A stretch of DNA of 64,000 bases, from the NCBI GenBank assembly GCA_029891385.1, contig CM057229.1, positions 124,001 to 188,000 of the forward strand. Direction: 5' to 3'. Shown here piece after piece: positions 46,226 through 58,690 of this stretch. How positions within the stretch are numbered: position 1 is the first letter of the stretch; every line of letters starts with the position of its first letter. Under the pieces are notes generated by a model. It was given only the letters and a program-made list of their open reading frames with translations. It ran no database searches and was not told the origin of the DNA. The position numbers were made by a program, and so were the translations under genes. Source of the DNA: Erythroxylum novogranatense (taxonomy: Eukaryota; Streptophyta; Magnoliopsida; Malpighiales; Erythroxylaceae).

Positions 46226-46957
46226 TCACCCATAATCAGGCTTCCTCTGGAAGAGCACCTCAAAAGGACATTTCCACTTCAAAATTGGAGTAGGCAGTTT
46301 ATTGATTATATGCGTAGCAGTGAGCATCGCCTCTCCCCAGAAATGCTTGGGCAAGCCTGCTTGAAATAGAAGGGCTCGTTCAACTTGAGCCAAATGCCTA
46401 TGCTTCCTTTCCTCCACGCCATTCTGCTGAGGAGTATAAACACAAGTCTTCTGATGCAAAATGCCCATCCTCTCCAATATGGCTCGACACGTCTCATTAA
46501 CAAATTCAATTCCATTATCAGTTCTAATGCTCTTAACCTTGCAATTAAACTGATTATGCAGCATAAGGAAACATTTCTCAACAGTGTGAGTGACTTGTTG
46601 TTTGTATTTAAGCAAAAACAACCAAGTTGCTCTACTGAAATCATCTACAACCGTCAACATATAATGAGCTTGAATAATGACAGATGTGTTGTAAGGCCCC
46701 CAAAGATCAATGTGCAACAACTCCAGTATATCGGTGGTTTGCATTGAAGAAGTGGGAAAAGAGAGTCTATGTTGTTTGGAAAAATGACAAACGTCACAAG
46801 TTTTATTATATCTAGAAAGCTTAATACAAGGTATATGTTGTATTACAGGAAAAGAGGCATGACCCAGCCTTTGATGCCAGAAAGTGGCATTATTATCACT
46901 AATTACAGCAGAATGAGAAACAGAATTACAAGTATGAAGAGGCTTATGTATTGACAA
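46226..46957 (-). pseudogene. Element B GAG-pre-integrase and integrase
   Basis: An open 243-codon block: 'WHQRLGHASFPVIQHI', the zinc-finger 'CDVCHFSKQHRL', then the core with 'ELLHIDLWGPY', 'VDDFSRATWLFLL', 'IRTDNGIEFVN' and 'QQNGVEERKHRHL', so the D, D and E of the core are all present. It stops near 46226, where the copia linker continues broken. Confidence 0.92.
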
Positions 46958-47454
46958 AAAAAATTACGAGAACTATCATGTGAGTCAGTAGAAGAAGAGG
47001 AAGGAAGAAGAAAAGATTGTGAGGTGAGTATGTATAAACTGCCTACGACTTGACCAATAGAAATGAGGGCTTTACTCTGCTGGTCCTGTATATAACAGCA
47101 AGAAGGAAAACAAGAAACAAAAACATTAGCATCTTTAGTAATTTTGTTGACAGAAAGCAAATTGAATTTGAAAGAAGGAATAAGTAGAACATCTTTAAGT
47201 GGAAAGGTAGAATGTAGGGTAACATGGCCTAAATGTTTAACATGTTTAAGACTATTATCAGGCAGATGAATAGGTATAGGGAACTGGAGTTGTGCAATAT
47301 TCTACATAGATCTTTCATCAAAACACATGTGATTTGAAGCGTCACTATCAACAATCCAGACATCACTTGAATTTAGGGAATGAGCATGAAGAGTATGTTG
47401 TATTTTAGCAACCTGACCTGCAAAATTTACAAGATCAGTGACCATGTTCACATA

Positions 47455-48564
47455 TTATGCAGCAAGTTGTTGTCCTTTAAGAATTCTGGACATCTCCTTC
47501 TGAATTAATGAATTTGCCATACTAGCAAGATTATCATCAGTAGGAAGACTATCGACAGGTGTTATATCAGACTGCTCCTGTTGCACTAGATTAGCCATTT
47601 CTCCTCTCTTTTCTGCTGCTTTCTTTTCTTTTAAAGCTTTGAACCAATCTGGATAACCATGAATCTTAAAACATGAATCCCTAGTATGACCAGCCACATT
47701 ACAATAATCACAAAATCTGTCTTTCTTGTTTGCCTCCTTCCGTTTATAACTTCCACCCTTAGTATTAAATTTCTTGGCCAAAAGAGCACTACCTTCGATA
47801 ACAGCTCTACCATAAACCATATACACTTGTCTCTGTTTTTTCACTCTCAGGATCATAGAATAGGCTTTATCTATATGAGGCAAGGGCTCAAGATTCAAAA
47901 TCTGACTCCTCACATTATCAAAAGTTGGATTAAGTCCCATTAGGAATTGCATTAGTCTAGCAGATTCCTCTCTTTCAACCAGTAAAACTGTCAAATCACA
48001 ACTACATCTATGACACTTACAACTAGGTAAAGGCATAAGTCGATTTAATTCTTCCCAACATCGACTCATTTTGCTATAATAAGCAGTGACAGAATCATTA
48101 CCCTATTCCAAAGAGGAAACTTCTCTTTGCAATTGATACCGAAGAGGACCATTGTTCTCACCAAGTCTCTTCTCAATCGTATCCCATAACATCTTTGAAC
48201 TAGCACAATAGATGAAATTATCTAACATCTCCTTAGTCATAGAATTCAAAAGTCATGCCTTAATCATGGAGTCAACTCTCTTCCATTTCTTATAAAGAAT
48301 GGGACTTGTAGGAGCAGGAAAACTTTCATCAATGAAACATATCTTGTCTTTAGCTTCAAGAATAGTCTTAACAACTATACTCCAAGTAAGATAATTGTTA
48401 ACTGTGAGAGGAGAAGCAACCAAAAGCATGCCTGGGTGATTAGAACTACGTAAAAATAATGGATCTTCGTCAACATCACGATTCATCGCAGAAAAAGGAG
48501 CTTCATGAACAACGTCACCATGTGAGGTAACCATGACTTCAAAGAAGCTCAGATCAGCGATCAA
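47455..48564 (-). pseudogene. Element B gag
   Basis: 48564-48253 has 'NHPGMLLVASPLTVNNYLTW', the usual copia gag start; 48069-47455 has 'LMQFLMGLNPTFDNVRSQIL' and the CCHC knuckle 'CDYCNVAGHTRDSCFKIHGY'. Stops separate the two blocks. Confidence 0.9.
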
Positions 48565-48600
48565 ACAATGTACGAGTTCAATCAGCTAGCTCTGATACCA

Positions 48601-48779
48601 TGTAACAAAGGAAAATAGAAATGGGAATGGAGTAAAGAATTGTAAAAATGATATTCGTATATTCAAATCAACAACTGTACAGTAGATTATATACAAGCTG
48701 TTTAGTAACCGCTACTTAACTAACTAACTGACGCCTACAATCACTAACTAGCTATCGCATACATAAATAGATCGTAACA
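48601..48779 (-). repeat. 5' LTR of copia element B
   Basis: 179 bases, next to the primer site; the terminal AACA is followed by the target copy ATAGG. Confidence 0.93.
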
Positions 48780-48784
48780 ATAGG

Positions 48785-49775
48785 TCAAGAGTCCCAAGCT
48801 TCATACTCCCAAGGCTTTGCTGAGGAAGGAAATGGGTATCCTTTGTTGCATCAACACAGCACCAAGCTTGGTGCCTAAAGTGTCTGTTTCTACCGTGAAG
48901 GTCTGCTCAAAATCAAGGAGAGCAAGGACTAGTGTTTGGGTCATGGCGTCCTTTAATTCCTTAAAGGCCTTTTGTGCTGCAAGATTCCAGTTGAAGTTAT
49001 CTTTCTTCAAGAGTTTGATAAGGGGTTTACTGATCACTTTGTACCCTTTAATGAATTTCCTATAATATTCCGTCAAGCCCAAGAATCCTGCATGGCTTTT
49101 ACAGACTTGGGCATTGACTATGCCAACATAGCTTCCATCTTCTTGGGATCAATCTTTACTCCTACATAAATCACATGCCCTAAATATTCGATTTGCTCTT
49201 TCCCGAATGCACATTTAGAGGATTTAGCAAATAATTGATGCTTCCTTAGTAGATGGAGTGTCACTCATAGATGCTCAACATAACTCCTCCCATCTGGGCT
49301 ATACGCCTGAATATCATTAAAAAAAACCAAGATAAACCTCCTTAGGTAAAGTTGAAACACATCATTTCATTAGTGCTTGAAACGTAGCATAGGTGTTAGT
49401 TAAACCAAAAAGCATGACTTGAAATTCATACAAACCCTAATGTGTTTGAAGGGTCATCTTTTAAATATCCTCTTCCCACATCCTGATTTGATGATAACCA
49501 AATCGTAGGCTAATTTTTTTAGAAAACTCAGGCTCCATGAAGTTCATCCAGGAGGTATGTGGTTATAGGAATTGGATATTTGTCTTTGACAATTAGAGAA
49601 TTCAAATGCAGGTAATCAACGCAAAACCACCAAGAGCCATCTTTTTTCTTAACAAACAAGACCAGTGAGGCTAAGGGATTGTGGCTAAGCTGTATTATGT
49701 GGTTATTTAACATCTCCTTTACCATTCTCTCGACCTCCCGCCTTTGCTCATATGGATAACGATAAGCCTTCAAGT
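48785..49775 (-). pseudogene. Element A reverse transcriptase and RNase H start
   Basis: 49773-49528: 'RYPYEQRREVERMVKEML', '[20 protein letters not shown]'. 49082-48801: 'GLTEYYRKFIKGYKVISKPL', 'FNWNLAAQKAFKELKDAM' and 'FTVETDTLGTKLGAVLMQ'. The RT palm between them is frame-broken. Confidence 0.85.
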
Positions 49776-50094
49776 TGACTAGGTAATAAGAGAGAGTCTA
49801 ATTCTAAAAGCTAACTTAAAAGGTGGGAGAGCCCATAAGTCTATAAGTCTAATTCTAAAAGCTAACTTAAAAAGTAAGAGAGCCCATAAGTCTATAAACC
49901 TCACATTAGCCCCTCTTCTTACCATTGTGAGATAATTAGACTGTAACATTCTACCATACTTTGCAGTCTAGGCTCCCGTAGGTTGACTGTGCGCTAGATC
50001 TTTTCTAGCTCTGAGTGAATAATACAATAATAACATCACCACCCATGACCCTAAGATTTGAAAGAGTGGTGTTGACTCTAATACCAATTTATAG
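49776..50094 (-). repeat. Copy of element A's leader inserted in its own pol
   Basis: It interrupts the protease/RT linker and matches 52090-52400: the TCTAATTCTAAAAGCTAACTT motif (present twice here), CCTATAAACCTCACAT, GGTTGACTGTGC/T, CTTTTCTAG and, at the end, GTGTTGACTCTAATACCAATTT, the primer-site region. It is about 315 bases. Confidence 0.7.
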
Positions 50095-51560
50095 TGATAT
50101 AGCATGATCACGTGCTCTTAGTGACGGTAGTTGGGTAGAGTCATCGAATAAATCAGCAAATTCTCCAAGTATCCTTTGGATAGCTGGGTGCACCCCAAGT
50201 GCTATCCTTTTTTCTTTCTCCACTTGATGTTTGGTCAAGTTAGCCACGTGTAAGGTGAAAAGGTGAGTTGTCCATCCTTGCACAGTCAGCATGAGAGTCA
50301 TTTTCCCGTAATCATTTTGAGAGCCCCTTCCTCTTGATGCCTTTTCAACCAAACTTCTTTTCTCTGACAATGAAGAGTGATGGTTCCCTGCTAAAAATAA
50401 CAAATCACCGAGCTGTGGAGAGTAACCCAATCCATGCCTAAAACAATATCACAGCCACCCAACTGTGAGATACACAAGTCGACAGTGAAATTATTTTCTT
50501 GTATCTTTCATTTTAATTTCTCTCATCTAGTGTTGCTAACCATTTATTACCCATTCACTACCATCACCGTGAGTGGGTTGGCTTCCGTCGTCCTCCATTG
50601 CAACTCAGCCACTGTGTTCTCATCTATAAAACTATGTGTGCTACCATTATCTAACAAACCATGCTACCATTGTCTAACAAACCACAAGTTTTTTGCTACC
50701 AAGGATGCCTTGAAACCACAAGGTGTTATGGACAGTAAACTCATTCAAGGCCTGAAGTGAGATTACTCCATTATCTGTGATTACTGGTTCAACTGTATCA
50801 TCCTCTGCTCCGCCAGATTCTTCATTCTCACTCCCACCATCTGGTTCCATCTTCTTGTTGTACCCTTCAATAGTGAGTATTTGTTTCCTGCATGTGAGCC
50901 CTGAAAAATAACAATCTCCACATTTATAGCAGGCATTATTCTTTTTCCTTAACTTTTGAGGAATTTCTTGAGCCCTTGCAGAGCCGGTTCCTCTTTTAGT
51001 GACCTCAGGTTCCTTCGAGTTCACTTGATTCGAGCTCCCACTCTTAATGTCATCACTCCATCTTCCTTTAGCCCACTACCTTTTACATATTTTGTCTACA
51101 ACATCCTCGTGCAGTTGTGCTTCATCAAATGCTTGCTCGAGAGTCACCGACTTGCTTAGCTTCATCATTGATTTAAGCTCCCCAGCAAGTCCACTAAAGA
51201 AGCTATCGATGAAGTAAGCCTCAAATAAGTGCGAGTTGTTAAAGATCACTAATGCCTTTAACTCTTCGAATCACCCCTAATAGTCCTCAGCAGTTGAAAC
51301 CTGCTTGATCTTGTTGAACGCAACCACTATATCCATCGTGCTCTTTTTACCAAACTGCAAATGAAGCCCTTCTACAAATTCCTTCCAGACCCACATATCC
51401 TGTTGGCTGCACAACTTTGGAACCAAAATCCTACCTTGTCAATTATATACATGGAAACAAGTTCCACTTTCTGTTCTTCCTCCACCTGGTACAACCCAAA
51501 ATAATGTGCACTTCTTGAGCCAGTAGCGTGGGTTACTCCCGTCAAAGAAGAGAATATCAA
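50095..51560 (-). pseudogene. Element A gag C-terminus and protease
   Basis: 51024-50674 carries the zinc knuckle 'ACYKCGDCYFSGLTCRK'. 50430-50089 is the protease-to-RT linker with 'VHPAIQRILGEFADLFDD'. 51560-51372 has a gag piece ('YQVEEEQKVELVSMYI'). 51560-52400 is gag/leader without an open frame. Confidence 0.75.
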
Positions 51561-52401
51561 ACCTTGGAAAGTTTGATGGAAGCCTTCATTATTTGTTTCG
51601 AGAATATCAAGCCTTGGAAAGTTTGGATGGAAGCTTTTAGTATTCGTTCCCTTATAATTTTTACTATTGTTTCAACTATTATGGCCCTATCTCTCTTCCC
51701 ATCATCGATATTTAATATAGATGAATGGCCTTCTTCACTGCTTTTCTTCCTTCCTATGTCATTAATCACAATTTTGAGAACAGGAGTAGGTAGAATGCCC
51801 TTTCAAGCCACTATAGTTAATTATGGAGAGGTTTCAATAGTCAATGTTTCCCGCTGAATGGGGGACTTGTCTCGATGTGTCATTTCAGGCCAAAGTTGCT
51901 TTACTCTTTGCTCCATAGTCTCCATCCTCTTTTGCTTGGCGGGTCTGTGCTTCTATGAGCCTAGTCTGTGCCTCAGCTAATCTAACCAATGCATTCCAAT
52001 TTATCTAGCTCAGAAAGTTCGAACCGGATCTCCTGTACTTGAGTCTGGAGGTTGGTAAACTATTGTTCTATGGTTTTAGAACGAGTATCCTCTTCCAATT
52101 GTTACAGCTCTTATGAGAGGGTCCAATTTTAAAAGCTTGTTACAGCTCTTATGAGAGGGTCCAATTTTAAAAGCTAGCTTGAAAGATGGGAGAGTTTACA
52201 AGCCTATAAACCTCACATCAGTCCCTTTTATTATTAATATGGGACAATTAGATCGTAATAATCTACCATGCTCCACAACCCAGGCACCTGAGGGTTGACT
52301 GTATACTAAACCTTTTCTAGTCTCAAGTGAACACTACAATGTCGACGTCACTACCCATGGCCCTAAGATTCAGGGAGTGGGTGTTGACTCTGATACTAAT
52401 T

Positions 52402-52557
52402 TGTAATGAATGGCGTTGTTACAGGGAGAAAGTAGGATAAGAACAAGGGAATAAGAGGATAAGAAATTTTGGAGATTGAACATAATTGTATTCATTTTAA
52501 TTATGATATTTGTTTGTACATTCATAGGCCTTTATATAGACTTAATAACAATACTCT
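52402..52557 (-). repeat. Right (5') LTR of element A, first part
   Basis: It starts TGTAATGAATGG just after the primer site (52386-52400) and matches the left LTR up to AATAACAATACTCT. The rest of the LTR resumes at about 56460-56579 after the LINE. Confidence 0.75.
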
Positions 52558-53400
52558 AGCCAAACGCCTAGATGGATAACTCAAAACGCTCTAAAACAGT
52601 ACAGAGAGATCAGCACTTACTGGATCATGTGGGTCATTCAGCCAAACATGTTCGTATACGGGAGTGGGATGAAGAACCACTGCCCCTGCCCTAAAATGCC
52701 TTATAGTGCCGTTGTCACTGGGGGGAACAGTCGGAGTTGAAGAGGATGAAATCGTGTGGCCAGAGGAAGCTCACCAACCTATTCTTGCTAATTTTCATAA
52801 ACCATCTGCAGGTTTGTCTTATACTTGCCAGTTTGGTTTTCAATCTACCTAGTTAGCTAATAAGGATTTTTCTTCTATTGTCAAGAAGTATTGGTGTCCG
52901 AACTTAGTTGACTGGACAGGTTCCATGGATATTTTTGCCTCCAAACTAACAGAATGGAATCGTACAACGTTTGGTAAATTTCTCCACTGAAAGAACCGAC
53001 TATTAGCCCAACTGGCTAGTATTCAAGGAGTGCTAGAGGAACGGGACTCGGATTCTTTTGTGGACTTAGAGGAAAGATTACGAAGGGAGTATTAGGAAAC
53101 CCTGTGTGAGGAAGAGCTATATTGGCACCAGAAATCTCGATGCCAATAGATCTCCTATAGGGATCGAAATACCAAGTTCTATTATCATGTCACCATGGCC
53201 AAAAAAAAGGAAAATACAAGTGGAGGTTCTTAAAAATGATCAAGGCGATTTGAAGACCTCCCCCAAGTCATTACTGACTTTATCCAGAGAGTTTTTTTTT
53301 TAACTTATACTCAGAGGAGGGGATTGAGGCACAAATACTCCTTATTCAAGGCAAGTTTCTGGCGCTATTTGACAATACTTTCCTAAGCTTGAATAGTCTA

Positions 53401-54438
53401 GTAATTGCAGAGGAAGTCAGGATAGCTTTGTTTGATATGAACCCAAACAAAGCTCCTGGAGTTGATGGCTTTATTGCCTCATTTTATCAGAGACAAGGGG
53501 ATACCGTGGGACCAGCAGTGATAGATTTTGTGCAACAAGTCTTTCGACTTGAAATTTAGGAATTGAGTCTCAATCAAGCCATTCTAGTTTTGATTCCGAA
53601 ACTGCCTTCCCTAATTTCTATTAGCCAGTTCAGACCGATTAGCCTCTGTTCAGTGGTGTATAAAATAATTACTAAAATAGTGGTGAATCGGCTGAAACCT
53701 CTTCTGAATGGATTGGTGGGTCCTAGACAGTGTAACTTTGTGTCTAATAGAATGATAACTGATAATATCATTATAATGCAGGAGGTGATTCATTCAATGC
53801 GTCTTAAGAGAGGAAAGAAGGGGTTTTTAGCTATTAAGATTGATTTAGAGAAGGCTTATGATAGACTCAGATGGGACTTTATTCAGGATACTCTCCAGGA
53901 CGTTGGCTTCCTGGTAAATTTAATCCAGCTCTTAATGAAATGTATTTCCTCAGTTTCTGTGTGGGTTAATTCGAATGGTGAATTGTCGAACTTGTTTACC
54001 CCTTCCCGTGGTATTCGACAGGGAGACCCCCTTTCCCTTTACATTTTTGTCTTATGTATGGAGCGTTTAGGACACTTAATTAAGCACGAGGTGGAGCAGG
54101 GGCGATGACAACCTATTACACTGAATAGGGGAGGTCCTTTGCTCTCTCATTTGTTCTTTACTGATGATCTTATTCTTTTTTCAGAAGCATTGGAGGACCA
54201 AGTCCATCTTATTAAGGACATGTTGGAGTGTTTTTGTTCCGTTTCAGGGCAAAGAGTGAGTGCTGATAAAACTGGCAGCTTTTTCTCCAAGAATGTTAAT
54301 GGGGTGAAAGCTCGATCTCTGAGCAACATGTTGAGCTTTCAACAAACTAATAATCTTGCCAAGTATTTGGGCGTTCCTTTAATTCATGAACGAACTACAA
54401 GGCGGGTGTATCAATATATAGTGGACAATATTCAGTAG
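53401..54438 (+). pseudogene. LINE reverse transcriptase
   Basis: Two long open blocks, 53563-54108 and 54139-54438, are separated by a stop at 54106-54108. The acidic residues of the palm (D in 'KIDLEKAYDRL' and the DD of 'FTDDLILFS') are intact. The stops rule out a full product. Confidence 0.87.
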
Positions 54439-56363
54439 AGACTATCTGGGTGGAGTGCACAGCATCTCTCCTTAGCAGGCTGCACCACTTTAGATCAATC
54501 AATCCTTACAGCCCTCCCTGTCTACATCATGCAAACAGTTAGGCTACCACGGTTATTATGCGATGATGTTGATAAAATAATCAGGGACTTCTTATAGGGG
54601 TCAAATAATGATCAAAAGAAGGTGAATATGGTAAAGTGGGACACTCTTTGTAAGCTTAAGCGTATGAGAGGACTCGGTTTGAGGAAGATTTGATCGCATA
54701 ATGATGCTCTTCTGACAAAGTTAGAATGGAGTTTGATTACAAACGACTCAGCTTTTTGGGTGCAAGTTCTCCGATCTAAATATAAGTTTGATAGCGAGGT
54801 CCCTCCTGCTTGGATAAACCCAACAGGCAGTTCCTCAACTTGGAAAGGGATAGCCGCCTCGTGGATTCATGCTACAAATGGTATGAAGTGGGTAGTTTGG
54901 AATGGTTTACTAGTGTGTTTTTTGTTGGATGACTGGGTAGGGGATTGGGGTCTATTAGTACAGCATGCCATTGGTGAAATACTTGATATGTTTATGCAAT
55001 TAAAAGTTCATAGTTTTGTGGATGATTGTGGTAAATGAAGGTGGGAGCGTTTCCAACAATGGCTCTCGTCTGCGGTGTGTATGACGATAGCCAGTATTCT
55101 CCCCCCCAGGATGGAACTTGGTAGAGATCAAGTAAGCTGGAAAGCTTCTTCTGACGATGTTTTCACCACTACTTCGGTTTATGAGCTGATCGAAAGTTTG
55201 GGTCGAAGTCATACCAATGGGTTTTTGGACTTTGTTTGGAGATGGCCCAGTCCTCAACAAATTAGATCCTTTTTATAATTGCTAGGGTGGGATCGCTTAC
55301 TCACTAATCAGCAACGAGTTCTGCGTCATCTAGCTACTAATGGGGTATGCAAATGCTGTGGTACGGAGGAATCTTCCATACATGTGATTTGAGATTGTGG
55401 ACGAGGAAGGGATATTTGGGCTGCTTTTCCCTAATATGTTCTCCAAGGGGATTTTTTCCAGCTAGATAGACATGCTTGGATGCAAAGGCATCTACAACGT
55501 CATACCCAAGTCTACGGATGCAATTGGTCCCTTATTTTTGGAACAACATGTTGGCTTGTATGGATGTGGCGCAATAAATGTTTATTTGAAGAACAATTTG
55601 TATGGCCAAATAATGGCTTAACATCATTTGAGATTATGTTGTTCAATTTACTTTAGCTCGAGAGGTGCAAATCCATGCATTAAATTTGACTACTCTACAC
55701 TCTAACGATCTACCGGGTGGTCCTTTCCATGTGAAGGGAGGGTAAAGCTTAACACTGATGGCTCTTCTGAGCGAGCTGGGCAATAAGCTACTGTTGCTGG
55801 AGTTATAAGAGGTCATAATGGGGCTTGGTTAGGGGGCTTTGTCCATAATATAGGCTCTTGTCTCTTGAGGCAGAGCTATGAGGTATTTACTCGAGTCTTC
55901 TCTTGGCCTGGAACTTAGGATATTGGCGTGTAGAATTAAACTCGGATTCTTTAATTGTCATCAATATATTATCAGACTCAATAGGGAAGAGTATGATGCA
56001 TTGTTCCTTGGTTCAGGCTATCAAGTTATTATTGACCCGTGATTGGGTAGTGAAGTTGCAACATGTATCTCGCCTCATATTTTACAAGAGATGCTTACTT
56101 ATAAATCTGATCATATTAGAGCTCGCCAAGAAGTGCTTGGTACTACAATCATTCCTCCTTTATGTGCATAATGAAAATAATACATAAAATCAAAAAGGAA
56201 TTCAATATTCTCATTATGAACTGAACGAAGGGAATCAATTTGCAGAGTGGTTGGCGAAATCTACCAGCCTCCATCAGTTTGGTACTCTGTTCCTTCCGGT
56301 GGCTCCATTCGGTTGTTTCGCCTTATTGTTTCAAGGTATAACTGACGCCTCGGGTCAAAGGCG

Positions 56364-56422
56364 TAGTGTGTAGCTATGTAGCTATGATGTTGTGTAGTGT
56401 GTAGCTATGTAGCTATGATGTT
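56364..56422. repeat. Short tandem duplication in the LINE 3' UTR
   Basis: GTAGTGTGTAGCTATGTAGC followed by TATGATGTT occurs twice, separated by two bases. Confidence 0.85.
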
Positions 56423-56579
56423 ATTATCAGTTGTATGGGAAAAAAACTCTCTCCTTTGTAATTAACTCTCCTCGTAACAAGGTTTGCAGAACTTGCAAAA
56501 TAAACTAACTGCAGAGAATATTCTCTCTGGCGCAATTATCTTGAACTCGATTCTTTCTCTGCTCCCTTACACCATAACA

Positions 56580-56713
56580 TGCATGTAGGAGGAACAATTG
56601 AAAAAGTTTCCTTGAGCTTACTTTGCTTCAGGCTGTTAGTTGCAGAAACTTAGTGCTCCAACCTTGAATTCTGTAGGGTTTCATCAGGATTTAGGAAACG
56701 ATTATCAACAGAC
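56580..56713. other. Spacer between element A and copia F
   Basis: 134 bases with no recognised content; they should represent the chromosome or an older repeat into which F inserted. Confidence 0.4.
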
Positions 56714-57037
56714 TGTTAGACTATTTTATGTCCCATGTCACTTAATGATACTTAAAGATTTGAGTCCAAGAAAAGCACCCAAGATAATGGTTATTGGGTA
56801 TTATAGACTGGATTTCAAATGGGTCAAAGACCCTTTTCCTCTCTCTTCTATTTACCAAAGGATGTGTCCGTTGGTGAGACTATATAAGTTGAAACAACTT
56901 ATAGAATGAAATGATTCTGAACCATTGAGGAATTTGCTAAAGGAAGAAGACGAGAGGAAATAAATCAGTATCTTACAATAACGACAAACAATCATGGATA
57001 AAGGTACACAAATCATTCAATCTGATAATTGTTTGCA
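56714..57037 (+). repeat. 5' LTR of copia element F
   Basis: 324 bases. A TATA-like ACTATATAAG lies at about 56878-56887, in a good position to start element RNA. Confidence 0.92.
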
Positions 57038-57802
57038 ATTGGTATCAGAGCATGGTAATTCATGATTTGTTATCTACGATATTTCTACCGTGAATTGCGA
57101 TGATAATGTTTCATGATTTTGTGATCACCGATATTTTCTACCGTATATGTGTCTGATATAGAGCATGGTGATGTATTATTTGTCTGCCGTAATTATTGTT
57201 TTCTGTATTATAATGTCCATGTTTTCTTCATATACGACATCTGTGCTGCATACTTATGTTTTGTTTGTTTTTATATACTGAGAAGATTTCTGGTGTCAGA
57301 TGAATCGTTGTTATTATATTCCCATACATGTTCGCAATTGGTTTTCGGATATTACATTGAACTTCATGTGAAGTGCATTATCAACATAAATGTTTTTGAA
57401 TGGATTGAAATTCCAGAAACCATAATGAATGTTCAGTGTTGATATGTGATGTGTATGGGTTAGAGTAAGAAACATACACATGAGAAAAAATCGAATTTGT
57501 TGCTTCATGTTTAATTATGCGAATATTTGTTGCGTTTTATTTGTGTTGATGAATTTTTTAAATTGGAATGATGCCATCATCCCCTGATGATTATGGGTGT
57601 TGAAAAGGAACCGAAAAGTTTGTTTCTTGAAACGCAAAGATTGGTTCTTGAAACTAAAAACAAATTTTGGTTATTAAAGTGATTTATCTTGAACCAATTT
57701 TAAAGATATGTTTCTGTAGTATGGACAAAACCCTTGAAAGAACGACGTTGAGATGACTTGTGGTTTGAAATAAACCCATGAAAGTTTTTAAAAAAATCAG
57801 AA

Positions 57803-58690
57803 TTGGTGAAGGAAGACGATGAACAGCGTCTGGCGCGTGTGCAGGAGGAGGCGCTAGCTCGTGCATTACACGTGCCAGACTCAGCCCTCAGCCTTCCAGG
57901 CGTTGGCGTGTGCAATGCACGAGAAAATTCTGGGATAGGAATAGAAATATTCTGGGATAGATCACAAGGATTGTTAGTATTGTCTCAAAAAGGTTATATC
58001 GAGAAAATATTAGAAAGATTTCAAATGAAAAAATGCTCCGCAAGGATAGTTCCAATTCAGAAAGGGGACTAACTTAGTCTAATGCAATGTCCACGAAATG
58101 ATTTGGAACGTAAGGATATGGAGTTTATTCCCTATGCGTCAGCAGTTGGGAGTTTAATGTATGCTCAAATATGCACTAGGCCAGATATCAGTTTTGTTGT
58201 TGGAATGCTAGGACGATATCAAAGTAATCCTGGACTGGATCACTGGAAAGCTGCAAAGAAAGTCCTTAGATACTTACAAGGCACTAAGGACTATATGCTC
58301 ACATATAATAAATCAACCTATCTCGAAGTGATAGGTTACTCGGATTCAGACTATGCTGGTTGTGTAGACTCACAAAAATTTACATTCGGCTACATATTCC
58401 TATTAGCTGGAGGAGCAGTTTTATAGAAAAGTGAAAAGCAGTCCGTCATTACTACTTCCACTATAGAGGCAGAATTTGTAGTGTGCTTTGAGGCTACAGT
58501 TCATGGATTGTGGATGCGGAACTTTATCTTAGGTCTTGGTCTTGTCGACAGTATTACTAGACCGTTAAGAATTTATTGTGATAATTCCGCAGCCGTATTC
58601 TTCTCTAAGAATGACAAATATTCAAAGGGTGCGAAACACATAGATTTGAAGTATTTGTCTATAGAAGAAGAAGTGCAAAAAACATAAAGT
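57803..58690 (+). pseudogene. Copia F RT end and RNase H
   Basis: After about 35 unrelated codons the frame becomes RT ('GIEIFWDRSQGLLVLSQKGY'). Then come 'YASAVGSLMYAQICTRPDIS', 'HWKAAKKVLRYLQGTKDYML', 'SDSDYAGCVDSQ', a stop where a Trp codon is expected (58423-58425), 'EAEFVVCFEA', 'RIYCDNSAAVFFSKND' and 'GAKHIDLKY'. It is plainly dead. Confidence 0.88.

Larger units (their letters stand above)
44131..48779 (-). mobile_element. Complete-length Ty1/copia element (element B) with perfect target duplication
   Basis: 179-base LTRs, 44131-44309 and 48601-48779, TG...CA, flanked on both sides by ATAGG (44126-44130; 48780-48784). The primer site TGGTATCAGAGCT (minus strand, 48600-48588) abuts the 5' LTR. 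Interior on the minus strand: gag with CCHC knuckle (48564-47455), pre-integrase and integrase (46957-46226), RT (45596-44745) with 'YVDDVLVARTN', and RNase H (44732-44318). Stops and shifts interrupt every domain, so it is not autonomous. It lies in element A's RNase H. Confidence 0.93.
52558..56450 (+). mobile_element. L1-type LINE (non-LTR) element, decayed (element E)
   Basis: The plus-strand order is typical of plant L1. A linker before RT reads 'VKKYWCPNL' and 'DRNTKFYYHV'. The RT from 53401 to 54438 has 'NKAPGVDGF', 'QFRPISLCSVVYKIITKIVV', 'IDLEKAYDRLRWDF', 'RGIRQGDPLS', and a catalytic 'FTDDLILFS' (F-x-DD) at about 54150. A 3' zinc-finger region (about 55.3 kb) and RNase H-like sequence at 55750-56190 follow. 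The endonuclease is missing (5' truncation) and many stops are present. It ends in GGGAAAAAAA near 56447. It lies within element A's right LTR. Confidence 0.85.
27668..56579 (-). mobile_element. Outer Ty3/gypsy chromovirus-like element (element A), carrying nested insertions
   Basis: The pieces lie in minus-strand order. Right LTR 52402-56579 (split by a LINE). Primer site at 52386-52400 (ATTAGTATCAGAGTC on the minus strand). Gag with CCHC knuckle ('CYKCGDCYFSGLTCRK', about 50.9 kb). Protease region (about 50.4-50.1 kb). Reverse transcriptase (from 49773). RNase H (49082-48801, continuing below 44125). Integrase zinc-finger end (43969-43613, resuming at 28877), integrase C-terminus (to about 28178). 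Purine tract and left LTR ending at 27970. Removing the inserts restores this order, which shows that it is one element. Stops, shifts and an integrase-core deletion make it inactive. Host target duplications could not be found because the left LTR is truncated. Confidence 0.8.

Noticed and set aside
57149..57508. Hydrophobic ORF after the primer site of copia F
   Set aside because: It lies in the untranslated leader of the element; the residues reflect T-rich sequence and match no gag protein.
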